From Streptomyces actinomycinicus (GTDB taxonomy: Bacteria > Actinomycetota > Actinomycetes > Streptomycetales > Streptomycetaceae), in contig NZ_JAERRK010000006.1 of assembly GCF_016741775.1 (NCBI RefSeq), forward strand, positions 248,001 through 312,000: DNA of 64,000 nucleotides, in the 5' to 3' direction. Shown piece after piece: positions 55,314-63,769 of this stretch. Made by a program: the position numbers and the translations under genes. The notes beneath the pieces were generated by a model. The model worked only from the letters and a program-made list of their open reading frames with translations. It was not told the DNA's origin and searched no databases. Every line of letters begins with the position of its first letter. The first letter of the stretch is position 1.

Positions 55314-55374
55314 CGCGCACCGGGGTCGTACGAAGCGTCGCACGACACCCGGCACGCGCTGCGGAGCGAAGGGC

Positions 55375-56097
55375 TCAGGCGGCCCGGCGGCGGCCCGCCA
55401 GGACGCCGTAGGCCACGCCCGCGGCACCGACGACGATGCCGACCACGCCGAGCACGCGCGCGGTGGTGTCGCTGCCGTCGTCGGAGCCGGAGTCCGAGGC
55501 GGCGGTCTTCTCGGTCTTCTCGGCCGCGTTCTCGGCGCTCGCCGAGCCGTGGTGGTCACCGGTCGCGGCCGACAGCTCCAGCACCGGGGCCGGGTTCTCC
55601 GGCTCCTCCTGGCCCTCCTGCGGCTCCTCGATCCAGCGCACGACTTCCTTGTCGGAGTACGTCTGGATCGCCTTGAAGGTGAGATGGTCCGCGTCCTCGG
55701 GCAGGGCGCCCAGCGAGAGCGGGAACTTCTGGAAGTAGCCGGGCTCGATGCCCTTGCCGTCGGCGGTCCAGGTGACCTTGGTGACGGCCTCGTCGATCTT
55801 CTCGCCGTGCATGGTCAGCGGCTTGTCGAGCTTGGACTTGGTGACCTGGACCTTCCAGCCGGGGACCGGCTGCGGCATCACGGAGGCGATCGGGTGGTCG
55901 GCCGGGAGGTTCACCTCGACCTTGGTGGTCGAGGCGTCGTCGCGCTCGTTGGGGACCTTGAAGTCGACGACCGCGTAGCCGCCCTTGGCCGCGGCGCCCT
56001 CGGGCTGCACGGTGACGTGCGCGAAGGCGGGGGCGGACAGGACGAGGACGGCCGAGCCCGCGACGGCAGCGGCGGCGGCGATACGAGAAGCCTTCAT
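55375..56097 (-). CDS. YcnI-like copper-associated exported protein (DUF1775)
   Basis: 240-residue protein with a Sec signal (MKASRIAAAAAVAGSAVLVLSAPAFAHV) cut near AFA-HV; the exposed HVTVQPEGAAAKGGYA start provides a copper-binding His, as shown for B. subtilis YcnI. Beta-sandwich to about 170, then an acidic Ser/Glu tail and a C-terminal helix (RVLGVVGIVVGAAGVAYGVL about 212-231) that anchors it. ATG 56097 is chosen. Head of the leftward copper operon. Confidence 0.88.
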   Translation of the reverse strand: MKASRIAAAAAVAGSAVLVLSAPAFAHVTVQPEGAAAKGGYAVVDFKVPNERDDASTTKVEVNLPADHPIASVMPQPVPGWKVQVTKSKLDKPLTMHGEKIDEAVTKVTWTADGKGIEPGYFQKFPLSLGALPEDADHLTFKAIQTYSDKEVVRWIEEPQEGQEEPENPAPVLELSAATGDHHGSASAENAAEKTEKTAASDSGSDDGSDTTARVLGVVGIVVGAAGVAYGVLAGRRRAA

Positions 56098-56116
56098 GGA
56101 AGGAAGTACTCCACTC

Positions 56117-56130
56117 TGTATGAGATCCGG
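56117..56130 (-). promoter_or_regulatory. Motif shared with sco, upstream of ycnI
   Basis: Minus-strand CCGGATCTCATACA, 19 bases before the ycnI ATG, 13 of 14 identical to the sco copy. Confidence 0.5.
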
Positions 56131-56245
56131 TGGTGAAGAGGGATACGCGCGCGGGGCCGGCGTCTTGGCCGTACCGCGGGAAAGAACGCGCACGCGCGCG
56201 TGCCGCACGTGGGCGGCCACCGGACTGTGTGGAGCGGTGGTCGCC

Positions 56246-57094
56246 TCAGGCGGCGAGCAGGAACGCGGCGGCGGGCGGGCCGCGCCGGATCACCGTGTGC
56301 TGGAGTGCGGCGGTGGGCGGGGCCGGTGTCTCGTCCCGGCCGGTGCGCCGGGCGCGCGGGCCCGGTCCGGCGGCGGGGAGCAGTCCGGCGCACAGGGCGC
56401 GCGTCAGCGCGAGCGCGGCGCGCAGGGACCGTACGAGCGCCCCTTCCGTGACTCCATGCGCCGACAGCTCGATCAGCCGCAGCACCGCCAGGTCCCCGCG
56501 GCGCAGCAGCCAGCCGGCGGCGACGGCCGCGAGGACGTGGCCGAGCAGCATCGGCAGCGAGGGCAGCAGGCCGGCCGAGGCGCCGGCGACGTCGTGCGCG
56601 TGCTCCATGCCCGGGGCGCCCGTCGGCCGGCCCGAGCGGTCGACGAGACGCGCGTCGAGCAGCAGCCGGAAGGCGTGTCCCGGGGTGAGGGAAGCCGGCG
56701 TCGAACCGCACAGCAGCCGCGTGGCCCGCTCGACCAGCGCGCTGTCGCTCAGCGCCCCGCCGCCGGCAGCGCCCGTCGGCATCGGCATCGGCATCGCGCC
56801 GGAGACCGTCGCGGCCCCGTGCTGGCCCAGCCCGAACACCGTGTGCAGTGCGGTCTGGCCGCAGGTGAGGAGTGCGGCGATGCCCGGCAGTGAGCGGGCC
56901 CGCCCGGCGAGCGGTGCCACGAGCAGCAGGGAGCCGAGGAAGCCCGCGCCGAGCGTCCACCACGGCACGCTCGTGCACGAGGCCAGGGTGTGCCCGCACG
57001 CGGCCAGCGCGACGCAGACCGCGGCGAACACCGCGGCCCGCAGGATCCGGAGCCCGGCTCCGGGACGCGCCGTGCGCGGGTGGGGGGCAGACAT
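56246..57094 (-). CDS. Integral membrane protein, unknown (actinomycete-specific)
   Basis: 282-residue protein with about five to six helices (LRILRAAVFAAVCVALAACGH, WWTLGAGFLGSLLLVAPLAG, LPGIAALLTCGQTALHTVFG, LLPSLPMLLGHVLAAVAAGWLL, LIELSAHGV..), and a Met-rich SGAMPMPMPTGA and His-Glu stretch GMEHAHDVAG that could bind copper. Its place next to the copper operon and the Met/His motifs suggest a metal role; this is inference. ATG 57094. Confidence 0.7.
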   Translation of the reverse strand: MSAPHPRTARPGAGLRILRAAVFAAVCVALAACGHTLASCTSVPWWTLGAGFLGSLLLVAPLAGRARSLPGIAALLTCGQTALHTVFGLGQHGAATVSGAMPMPMPTGAAGGGALSDSALVERATRLLCGSTPASLTPGHAFRLLLDARLVDRSGRPTGAPGMEHAHDVAGASAGLLPSLPMLLGHVLAAVAAGWLLRRGDLAVLRLIELSAHGVTEGALVRSLRAALALTRALCAGLLPAAGPGPRARRTGRDETPAPPTAALQHTVIRRGPPAAAFLLAA

Positions 57095-57280
57095 GGCGGC
57101 CTCATCATCGCACTGCCGTCATCCACCGCACACGGCAGGTCGTCTGCGCCGTCCCTCATACACCGATTCCTCCCCCGGCGCATCGGCCGTATGGGCGGAG
57201 TCACGTCGACGGAGTGCTTACGGCCGCTCACGGGCGGCAATACGTAACGGTATGTCGAGCCGCAGCCAGGAGGCTGGAGC

Positions 57281-57724
57281 ATGAGCATCTGGTGGTCACT
57301 CCATCTGCGGCGCGAGGCCGCGAGCGTGCCGCTCGCCCGGCGGCTGCTGATCGGCACCATGGAGACGGCGGGCGTCGACCCCGAGATCTCGTACGACCTG
57401 TCGGTCGCCCTGAGCGAGGCCTGCGCGAACGCCGTCGAGCACGGGGGGAACGCCGCGGCCGGCACCTCGGAGGCGTACCGGGTGACCGCGTACCTCGACG
57501 GCGAGAAGTGCCGGATCGAAGTGGCGGATTCCGGGCCGGGTTTCGCCCGCACCCAGGAGTTGCGGCCTCCCCGCCCCGACGCCGAGCACGGCCGCGGCCT
57601 CTGTCTGATCCGGGAACTCGCCGACCACGTCCACATCGGCGCCAAGCCGGGCCGGGGCGGGACGGTGGTCAGCTTCGACAAGATCCTCAAGTGGAAGAAG
57701 GACCCTTCACTGCTCACCGCGTGA
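57281..57724 (+). CDS. RsbW-like serine kinase / ATP-binding protein (GHKL)
   Basis: 147-residue histidine-kinase-like ATPase of the RsbW/anti-sigma type. The N box ALSEACANAVEHG (about 43-55) and the G1/G2 region VADSGPGF (about 84-91) and GRGLCLIRELAD (about 106-117) are intact. Such proteins phosphorylate anti-sigma antagonists or act alone. No antagonist or sigma gene is adjacent; the PP2C-type phosphatase at 61.7 kb could be a partner elsewhere in the network. RBS GGAGGCTGGAGC before ATG. Confidence 0.85.
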   Translation: MSIWWSLHLRREAASVPLARRLLIGTMETAGVDPEISYDLSVALSEACANAVEHGGNAAAGTSEAYRVTAYLDGEKCRIEVADSGPGFARTQELRPPRPDAEHGRGLCLIRELADHVHIGAKPGRGGTVVSFDKILKWKKDPSLLTA

Positions 57725-57752
57725 CTCCCCGGGCGCACGGCATAGTGAGCGC

Positions 57753-58316
57753 ATGCAGATCGACAGTGAGGACATAGCGGCCGGGGTGACGCTGCGGCTC
57801 CTCGAACGCTCCGACGCCGACGCACTGGCCGTGGCCTACACCGCCAACCGCGCGCATCTCGCGCCGTGGGAGCCGCGCCGGCCGGATTCCTTCTTCACCG
57901 CCGGCGAGCAGCGGGCGCGGATCGCCGGGCTGCTGGGCGAGTTCGCCGCGGGGACGGCGGTGCCCTGCGTGCTGCAGGCGGCGGACGGCCGGATCGTCGG
58001 CACCTTCACCCTGACGGGCATCGTCCGGGGCCCCTTCTGCAGCTCCCACCTCGGCTACTGGGTCGCCGCCGACCAGCAGAACCGCGGACTGGCCAGTGCC
58101 GCCGTGGCGCGGATGTGCGCGATCGGCCGGGACGCGGCCGGGCTGCACCGGATCGAGGCGTCCACGCTGCTGGAGAACACCGGATCGCAGCGGGTGCTGC
58201 GCAAGTGCGGGTTCGAACCGATCGGCGAGGCCCCGGAGTACCTGCACATCGACGGCGCCTGGCGGGACTGCCGGCTCTTCCAGAAGATCCTGCACGAGCG
58301 CGATCCGGCCGGCTGA
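57753..58316 (+). CDS. RimJ/RimL-type GNAT acetyltransferase
   Basis: 187-residue ribosomal-protein-type N-acetyltransferase: LRLLERSDADALAVAYTANRAHL (about 11-33), CSSHLGYWVAADQQNRGLASAAV (about 92-114, with the CoA-binding QNRGLA) and RIEASTLLENTGSQRVLRKCGF (about 133-154). Substrate unknown. It lies 28 bases after the RsbW-like gene and may be co-transcribed. Followed by a long low-complexity tract. Confidence 0.85.
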   Translation: MQIDSEDIAAGVTLRLLERSDADALAVAYTANRAHLAPWEPRRPDSFFTAGEQRARIAGLLGEFAAGTAVPCVLQAADGRIVGTFTLTGIVRGPFCSSHLGYWVAADQQNRGLASAAVARMCAIGRDAAGLHRIEASTLLENTGSQRVLRKCGFEPIGEAPEYLHIDGAWRDCRLFQKILHERDPAG

Positions 58317-58339
58317 GGAAGCCCCCGCGGCCGGCCCCC

Positions 58340-58550
58340 GGGCCCGACACTTCCCCGGCCCGCCCTTCACTTCCCCGGCAACCACCCGGCGCCTCCCCGG
58401 CAGCCGCCCGTCACTTCCCGGCAGCCGCCTGGCACCTCCCCGGCCTGCCCGTCACTTCCCCGGCAGCCGCCCGGCGCCTCCCCGGCAGCCGCCTGGCACC
58501 CCCGGCACCCCCGGCAACCACCCGGCGCCTCCCCGGCGGTGGCCCGGTGC
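58340..58550. repeat. Degenerate tandem array between GNAT and mocR genes
   Basis: Roughly ten imperfect units of 15-21 bases around CACTTCCCCGGCAGCCGCC and GCGCCTCCCCGGCA, filling the convergent gap. GC-rich, no coding signal; might act as a terminator. Confidence 0.75.
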
Positions 58551-58557
58551 CGGTGGC

Positions 58558-59928
58558 TCAGGCGCGTGCCTCCAGCACCTTCGCCAGCACCTCCAGCGCC
58601 TCCGGGTACGCCCGCTCCCGCGGCGTTCCGTAGCCGACGACCAGACCCTGCGGCCGGCCGGCGCCCTGGGCGTGCCAATGGGTGCCCAGGGCGCCGAGAG
58701 CCAGGCCGTGCGCCTCCGCACGGGCCAGCACCGCGGACTCGTCCGGCACGTCGATCAGCGCATGCAGCCCTGCCGCGATCCCGCGCACGCTCCGGTGCGC
58801 GCCCAGCCGGTCCAGCAACTGGTCCCGGCGCCGCCGGTAGCGCAGCCGGCACGCGCGCACGTGCCGGTCGTAGGCGTGGCTGCCGATCAGCTCGGCGAGC
58901 GCGAGCTGGCCGATGGTCTCGGTGTGGTGGTCACTGTGCAGCTTGGCCTCGGCGACCGCGTCGACCAGGTGCGGCGGCAGCACCATCCAGCCGAGCCGCA
59001 GCGCGGGCCCGAGCGTCTTGGACGCGGTGCCGAGGTAGACCACCTGACCGGGGGCCATGCCCTGCAGCGCGCCGACCGGCTGGCGGTCGTAGCGGAACTC
59101 GCCGTCGTAGTCGTCCTCCACGATCAGCCCGCCCCGCACGCGTGCCCAGTCGGTGAGCGCCCGCCGCCGCTCGGGGTGCAGGGTCACCCCGGTCGGGTAC
59201 TGGTGGGCCGGCGTGACCACCACGGCCGCCGCCTTCCCCAGCTCCTCGGGCCGCACCCCGCGCGCGTCGACCGGTACCGGCAGGACGGTGCCGCCGTTGT
59301 GCCGCACCACCTCCCGGTGGAAGGGCAGCCCCGGGTCCTCCATGGCGACGGCGGCACCGTCCAGGACGCGCGTGAGCAGCGCGAGGCCCTGCACGTATCC
59401 GGAGGTGACGACGATCCGCTCGGGCGGCGCCAGCACCCCGCGCGCCCGCCCCAGGTAGCCGGAGAGCGCGGTGCGCAGCTCGATCCGGCCGCGGGGGTCG
59501 CCGTAGTCGTACGCCAGCGAGGGGGCCGTGGCGATGGCGCGGCGCAGGGCGCGCAGCCAGGCCGCGGCCGGGAACGCGCCCACGTCCGGGCTGCCGGGGC
59601 GCAGGTCGAAACGTGGCGCACGCGTGTGTGCGGCCGTCCCCGGTTCCTCCGCCTGGAGGGCCGGCAGTTCGGCGACCCGGGTGCCGGAGCCCTGCCGGGC
59701 CGTCAGGTAGCCCTCGGCGACGAGCTGGTCGTACGCCGCCTTAGCGGTGCCGCGGGAGAGGCCGAGATCGGCCGCGAGCCGCCGCGTGGCGGGCAGCCGG
59801 GCACCGGGGGCGAGCCGCCCGTCGCGCACGGCGTTCCGGAGCGCCCGCTCCAGTCCGACCCGGCGGCCGTCCGCGGAGTCCGGCTCCAGATGCAGGTCGA
59901 CGCCGACCTCCGACCAGAAGTCGTCCAC
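58558..59928 (-). CDS. MocR/GabR-family transcriptional regulator (PLP-binding)
   Basis: 456-residue fusion of a GntR winged helix (about 15-85, LPATRRLAADLGLSRGTAKAAYD) with a fold-I aminotransferase-like domain (about 110-450). The PLP lysine is in YLGTASKTLGPALRLGW (about 305). It senses PLP or an amino-acid amine to switch genes, as GabR and PdxR do. GTG 59928 follows GGGGGTGG. Target unknown. Confidence 0.9.
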   Translation of the reverse strand: MDDFWSEVGVDLHLEPDSADGRRVGLERALRNAVRDGRLAPGARLPATRRLAADLGLSRGTAKAAYDQLVAEGYLTARQGSGTRVAELPALQAEEPGTAAHTRAPRFDLRPGSPDVGAFPAAAWLRALRRAIATAPSLAYDYGDPRGRIELRTALSGYLGRARGVLAPPERIVVTSGYVQGLALLTRVLDGAAVAMEDPGLPFHREVVRHNGGTVLPVPVDARGVRPEELGKAAAVVVTPAHQYPTGVTLHPERRRALTDWARVRGGLIVEDDYDGEFRYDRQPVGALQGMAPGQVVYLGTASKTLGPALRLGWMVLPPHLVDAVAEAKLHSDHHTETIGQLALAELIGSHAYDRHVRACRLRYRRRRDQLLDRLGAHRSVRGIAAGLHALIDVPDESAVLARAEAHGLALGALGTHWHAQGAGRPQGLVVGYGTPRERAYPEALEVLAKVLEARA

Positions 59929-60038
59929 GTTTCCACCCCCGTGAGTGCGGCGCCCCGTGCGGGCGCGGGACCGTGTCGCCGTGCGGCTCCGTCGCGCGTG
60001 CTGCGCGACCGGCCGCGGACCGCCCCGCGGACGAGAAC

Positions 60039-60065
60039 GGCCGGGCACCTCCCCGGTACCCGGCC
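60039..60065 (-). terminator. Terminator after pepP
   Basis: GGCCGGG (60039-60045) and CCCGGCC (60059-60065) pair around a 13-base loop, 13 bases past the pepP stop. Confidence 0.65.
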
Positions 60066-60078
60066 ATTGAAACGCGGA

Positions 60079-61563
60079 TCAGCCCTTCAGGGAGGCCATC
60101 CACTCCTCGACCTCGTCCGACCGCCGGGGCAGCCCGGCGCTCAGGTTCCGGTTGCCTTCCTCGGTGACCAGGATGTCGTCCTCGATCCGGACGCCGATGC
60201 CCCGGTACTCCTCCGGCACGGTCAGGTCGTCGGCCTGGAAGTACAGGCCCGGTTCGACCGTCAGCACCATGCCCGGCTCCAGGACGCCGTCGACGTACGT
60301 CTCGGTCCGCGCGGCGGCGCAGTCGTGGACGTCCATGCCGAGCATGTGCCCGGTGCCGTGCAGCGTCCAGCGGCGCTGCAGGCCCAGCTCCAGGACCCGC
60401 TCGACCGGGCCCTCGACCAGGCCCCACTCGACGAGCTTCGCGGCGAGCACCCGCTGCGAGGCGTCGTGGAAGTCGCGGTACTTGGCGCCCGGCCTGACGG
60501 CCGCGATACCGGCCTCCTGGGCCTCGTACACGGCGTCGTAGATCTTCTTCTGGATCTCGCTGTACGTGCCGTTGACCGGCAGCGTGCGCGTGACGTCGGC
60601 GGTGTACAGGGTGTGCGTCTCCACGCCGGCGTCCAGCAGGAGCAGGTCGCCGGAGCGGACCGGGCCGTCGTTGCGGACCCAGTGCAGGGTGCAGGCGTGC
60701 GGGCCGGCCGCGCAGATGGAGCCGTAGCCGACGTCGTTGCCCTCGACGCGCGCGCGGAGGAAGAACGTGCCCTCGATGTAGCGCTCGCTCGTCGCCTCGG
60801 CCTTGTCGAGGACCTTCACGACGTCCTCGAAGCCGCGCACGGTCGAGTCGACGGCCTTCTGCAGCTCGCCGATCTCGAACTCGTCCTTGACCAGGCGGGC
60901 CTCGGAGAGGAAGACGCGCAGCTCCTCGTCGCGCTCGGCGGTGACCTTGTCGGTCAGGGCCGCCTCGATGCCGGCGTCGTACCCGCGCACGACGCGCACC
61001 GGGCCGGTGGCCTCGCGCAGCGTGTCGGCCAGCGTGCGCACGTCGGCGGCCGGGATGCCGTACAGCGCCTCGGACTCGGCGAGGGAGTGGCGGCGGCCGA
61101 CCCACAGCTCGCCCTGGCCGGAGAGCCAGAACTCGCCGTTCTCGCGGTCGGAGCGCGGCAGGAGGTAGATCGTCTCCGTGTGCCCGTCCGCGGTGGGCTC
61201 CAGGACCAGGACGCCGTCCTCGGTCTGGTTGCCGGTGAGGTACGCGTACTCGACGGCCGCGCGGAAGGGGTACTCGGTGTCGTTCGAGCGGGTCTTCAGG
61301 TTGCCCGCCGGGATCACCAGGCGCTCGCCCGGGAAGCGGGCGGAGAGCGCGGCCCGGCGGCGTGCGGTGTGTCCGGCCTGCTCGACCGGCTTCAGGTCAC
61401 GCAGCTCCGTGTCGGCCCAGCCGGACTTCATGTTCTCGGCCAGCTCGTCGGAGACACCGGGGTACAGGCCGTTCTTCCGCTGCTTGACGGTCTCCTCGGA
61501 CTCGGTCTCCGGGCCCTCCGCGGTAGCGGAATCGGGCACGGCCGGGTTGAGCTCGTCGGACAC
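60079..61563 (-). CDS. pepP: Xaa-Pro aminopeptidase P
   Basis: 494-residue manganese aminopeptidase removing N-terminal residues before proline. N-domain about 40-200; M24 domain after. Ligands: two Asp in LLLDAGVETHTLYTADVTRT (about 295-315), His in HGTGHMLGMDVHD (about 392-404), Glu in VLTVEPGLYF (about 432) and Glu in GVRIEDDILVT (about 460). GTG 61563 follows GAGGAGGATC. Leftward, downstream of the GAF-PP2C gene. Confidence 0.93.
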   Translation of the reverse strand: MSDELNPAVPDSATAEGPETESEETVKQRKNGLYPGVSDELAENMKSGWADTELRDLKPVEQAGHTARRRAALSARFPGERLVIPAGNLKTRSNDTEYPFRAAVEYAYLTGNQTEDGVLVLEPTADGHTETIYLLPRSDRENGEFWLSGQGELWVGRRHSLAESEALYGIPAADVRTLADTLREATGPVRVVRGYDAGIEAALTDKVTAERDEELRVFLSEARLVKDEFEIGELQKAVDSTVRGFEDVVKVLDKAEATSERYIEGTFFLRARVEGNDVGYGSICAAGPHACTLHWVRNDGPVRSGDLLLLDAGVETHTLYTADVTRTLPVNGTYSEIQKKIYDAVYEAQEAGIAAVRPGAKYRDFHDASQRVLAAKLVEWGLVEGPVERVLELGLQRRWTLHGTGHMLGMDVHDCAAARTETYVDGVLEPGMVLTVEPGLYFQADDLTVPEEYRGIGVRIEDDILVTEEGNRNLSAGLPRRSDEVEEWMASLKG

Positions 61564-61720
61564 GTGATCCTCCTCGATACGCCTTGTGATCTCCCCCGGG
61601 GCCCGCGACGCTCCTGCTTGTGGCCGAGCGGGGACCTCCATCATCGTACGGTCGCACCGGGAGCGGACGGGGCCGGATGACCTGTTATGCCCGGTCATGC
61701 CAGCCGCCGTGGCGTCGGTC

Positions 61721-63157
61721 TCAGTCGAAGCGGGCCGCCAGCAGGACCACGTCCTCCTCGCTGTCGTCCCCCGCTCCGGCCCGCGCCCGGCCGTGCGGTG
61801 CCCCCGTGTCCGGGCCGTCCGGCAGGACGGTGCGCAGGACGTGGTCGGCGACGGCGCCGGGATCGCGGCGCAGCGCGCGAGGGACGCCGGCGGCGGCCGC
61901 GTGCAGCCGGGCGAAGGCGCGGTCCATCGGGTCGCCGGTACGGTGCAGCAGCCCGTCGGTGTAGAGCAGTACCGTCTCCCCGGCCTCCGCCTGGATCTCC
62001 ACGCTGGGCGCCTCCCAGCAGGCGAGCATGCCGAGCGGGGCGGAGACGGAGGTCTCGGCGAACTCGGTGCGCCGCTCGCCGATCAGCAGCGGCGGACTGT
62101 GCCCGGCACCGGCCAGGGTGACCTTGCGCAGGGCGGGCTCGCAGTAGGCGAACAGGGCGGTGGCCGTACGGGCGGGCTCGGTCAGCCGCAGCAGCAGTTC
62201 GAGGTCGGACAGGACGGCGACCGGGTCCTCGCCCTCCATCACGGCGTAGGCGCGCAGGGAGGCGCGCAGCCGGCCCATGGCGGCGACCGCACTGGGTCCG
62301 GAGCCGCTGACCGAGCCGACGCAGAGACCGAGGGCGGCGTCCGGCAGCGGCAGCGCGTCGTACCAGTCGCCGCCGCCGCGCGGGCCGGTGCGGTGCCGGG
62401 CGGCGAGCTGGACGCCGGCCACGCGGGGCAGCCGGGACGGCAGCAGCTCCTCGGTGATGGTCGCCACGCACGCGCGCGTGCGCTCGACCTCGACCAGCCG
62501 GGCGAGGTGCTCGGTGGCGTACCGGACGTAGAGGCCGGCGAGGTGGCGCTGGCGTTCGTGCGGTTCGGCCGGTTCGTCGTAGAGCCAGACGACGGCGCCG
62601 AGGCGGCCGGCGGAGTCGGAGGCCAGGGGGATCGCATAGCTGGCGGCGTAGCCGAGGCGGGCGGCCACCTCGCGGTGCCGGGGATGGAGGCCGTCCTCGG
62701 CGAACAGGTCCGGGTGGACGACCTCGGCGGTGCCGCTCGTGTCGTAGGGCAGGGCGCCGGGCGGCACGGTCTCGATGTGGCCGAGATCGGCGCGGCCGAG
62801 GCCGAGGCCGAGGGTGGTGCGCGGGCCGAGTCCGTCGCCGGGCTCCAGGACGACCAGGCCGCGCCGGGCGCCGACGAGGGCCGCCCCGGCGCGCAGCAGC
62901 TCCTGCAGGGCGGGGTCCAGAGCGCTGGTGCGGGAGAGGCGCTCGGTGAGTTCGTGGAGCGTCGTGAGGTCCGAGACCCAGCCGGCCAGGCGGTCCTGGA
63001 GGAGAGTGCCGGGGGCGGGGGTGTGGGGAGCGGGGACCGCGGCGGTGTCCGGGGCGGGACCGGCGCCGGAGGCGGGAGGGGTGGGCGCGACAGTGTGTGC
63101 GGGAGTGGGAACCGCTGAATCGATTCCAGCCACTTTCGGGGGATGCGGGGCGCTCAT
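61721..63157 (-). CDS. GAF-PP2C (SpoIIE-type) Ser/Thr phosphatase
   Basis: 478-residue protein: a Pro/Ala-rich N-tail (about 1-50), GAF sensor domain (about 65-220) and a PPM/SpoIIE phosphatase domain (about 235-478) with GGGDWYDALPL (metal-binding Asp), GSVSGSGPSAVAAMGRLR and ETVLLYTDGLLHRTGDP. In actinomycetes such proteins dephosphorylate anti-sigma antagonists. The metal site GSVSGSG lacks the usual Asp of GDVxGHG, so activity may be reduced. No sigma-factor genes nearby. Confidence 0.88.
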   Translation of the reverse strand: MSAPHPPKVAGIDSAVPTPAHTVAPTPPASGAGPAPDTAAVPAPHTPAPGTLLQDRLAGWVSDLTTLHELTERLSRTSALDPALQELLRAGAALVGARRGLVVLEPGDGLGPRTTLGLGLGRADLGHIETVPPGALPYDTSGTAEVVHPDLFAEDGLHPRHREVAARLGYAASYAIPLASDSAGRLGAVVWLYDEPAEPHERQRHLAGLYVRYATEHLARLVEVERTRACVATITEELLPSRLPRVAGVQLAARHRTGPRGGGDWYDALPLPDAALGLCVGSVSGSGPSAVAAMGRLRASLRAYAVMEGEDPVAVLSDLELLLRLTEPARTATALFAYCEPALRKVTLAGAGHSPPLLIGERRTEFAETSVSAPLGMLACWEAPSVEIQAEAGETVLLYTDGLLHRTGDPMDRAFARLHAAAAGVPRALRRDPGAVADHVLRTVLPDGPDTGAPHGRARAGAGDDSEEDVVLLAARFD

Positions 63158-63769
63158 GGCGTCCGGCTTTCAGACCGGTGCGTTTTGCTCAGAAGCATCG
63201 CAAACCCCCATGTCATTCTGCGCCGCTAGCAGTGTCTCCACATGTACACGCACTCGTGAGGGGATGTCCAGCATTGTCCTGCCGGGATTCCTGGTGTCCG
63301 TGGGGCGGACGTGGGTTTTCGCCCGAACCCCTTGTGTTACTGGAAAGTTGGCTCAAAACTGCCTTAGGTATCGGTTCATTGCGGTCGACTGGCCTTGCTC
63401 GACGGAGCGTCACAGCGGTCGTGATGGGTACGTACTCGGAGAAGGCCAGGGGCGGTTGGGGGCCGCCCGGAACCTGGCGACGGACCCGGGCGTCATAGCC
63501 ACCGACGGCCGAGCCCCATCCTCCCGTGGCGGAGGCGGAGAGAAATACGCGCGACGGCAAAACGCCAGACTTCGCCACCCCACGCCGCAGCCGTGCTTCT
63601 GATGGACGCACTACGAACGCGGACGCGGCCAACGCTCGACCCCCTGGGGTACCCCATGCCGTGCACGGGGGCGTGATGCGCCAATAGGTACGCACAGTGA
63701 AGTGATCGACACATGATGTGATGTGGTCCACGGTGTTGCCAGCGGTGCAACGGAAAGGAACGAGCGCTC
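63158..63769. promoter_or_regulatory. Long gap upstream of the Prim-Pol gene
   Basis: About 610 bases between divergent PP2C and Prim-Pol genes. An AT-richer stretch at 63340-63385 (TTGTGTTACTGGAAAGTTGG and beyond) and CATGATGTGATGTGG near 63713 could be promoters. CCCCTGGGGTACCCC at 63641-63655 is a small palindrome. No tRNA and no convincing gene is visible. Confidence 0.4.

Noticed and set aside
58096..61680. A 1194-residue rightward open frame over mocR and pepP
   Set aside because: Same artefact of GC-rich DNA; the leftward frames carry complete catalytic motifs and good ribosome binding sites.
63340..63520. Possible riboswitch before the Prim-Pol gene
   Set aside because: No match to conserved core elements of TPP, cobalamin or c-di-AMP classes that I could recognise.
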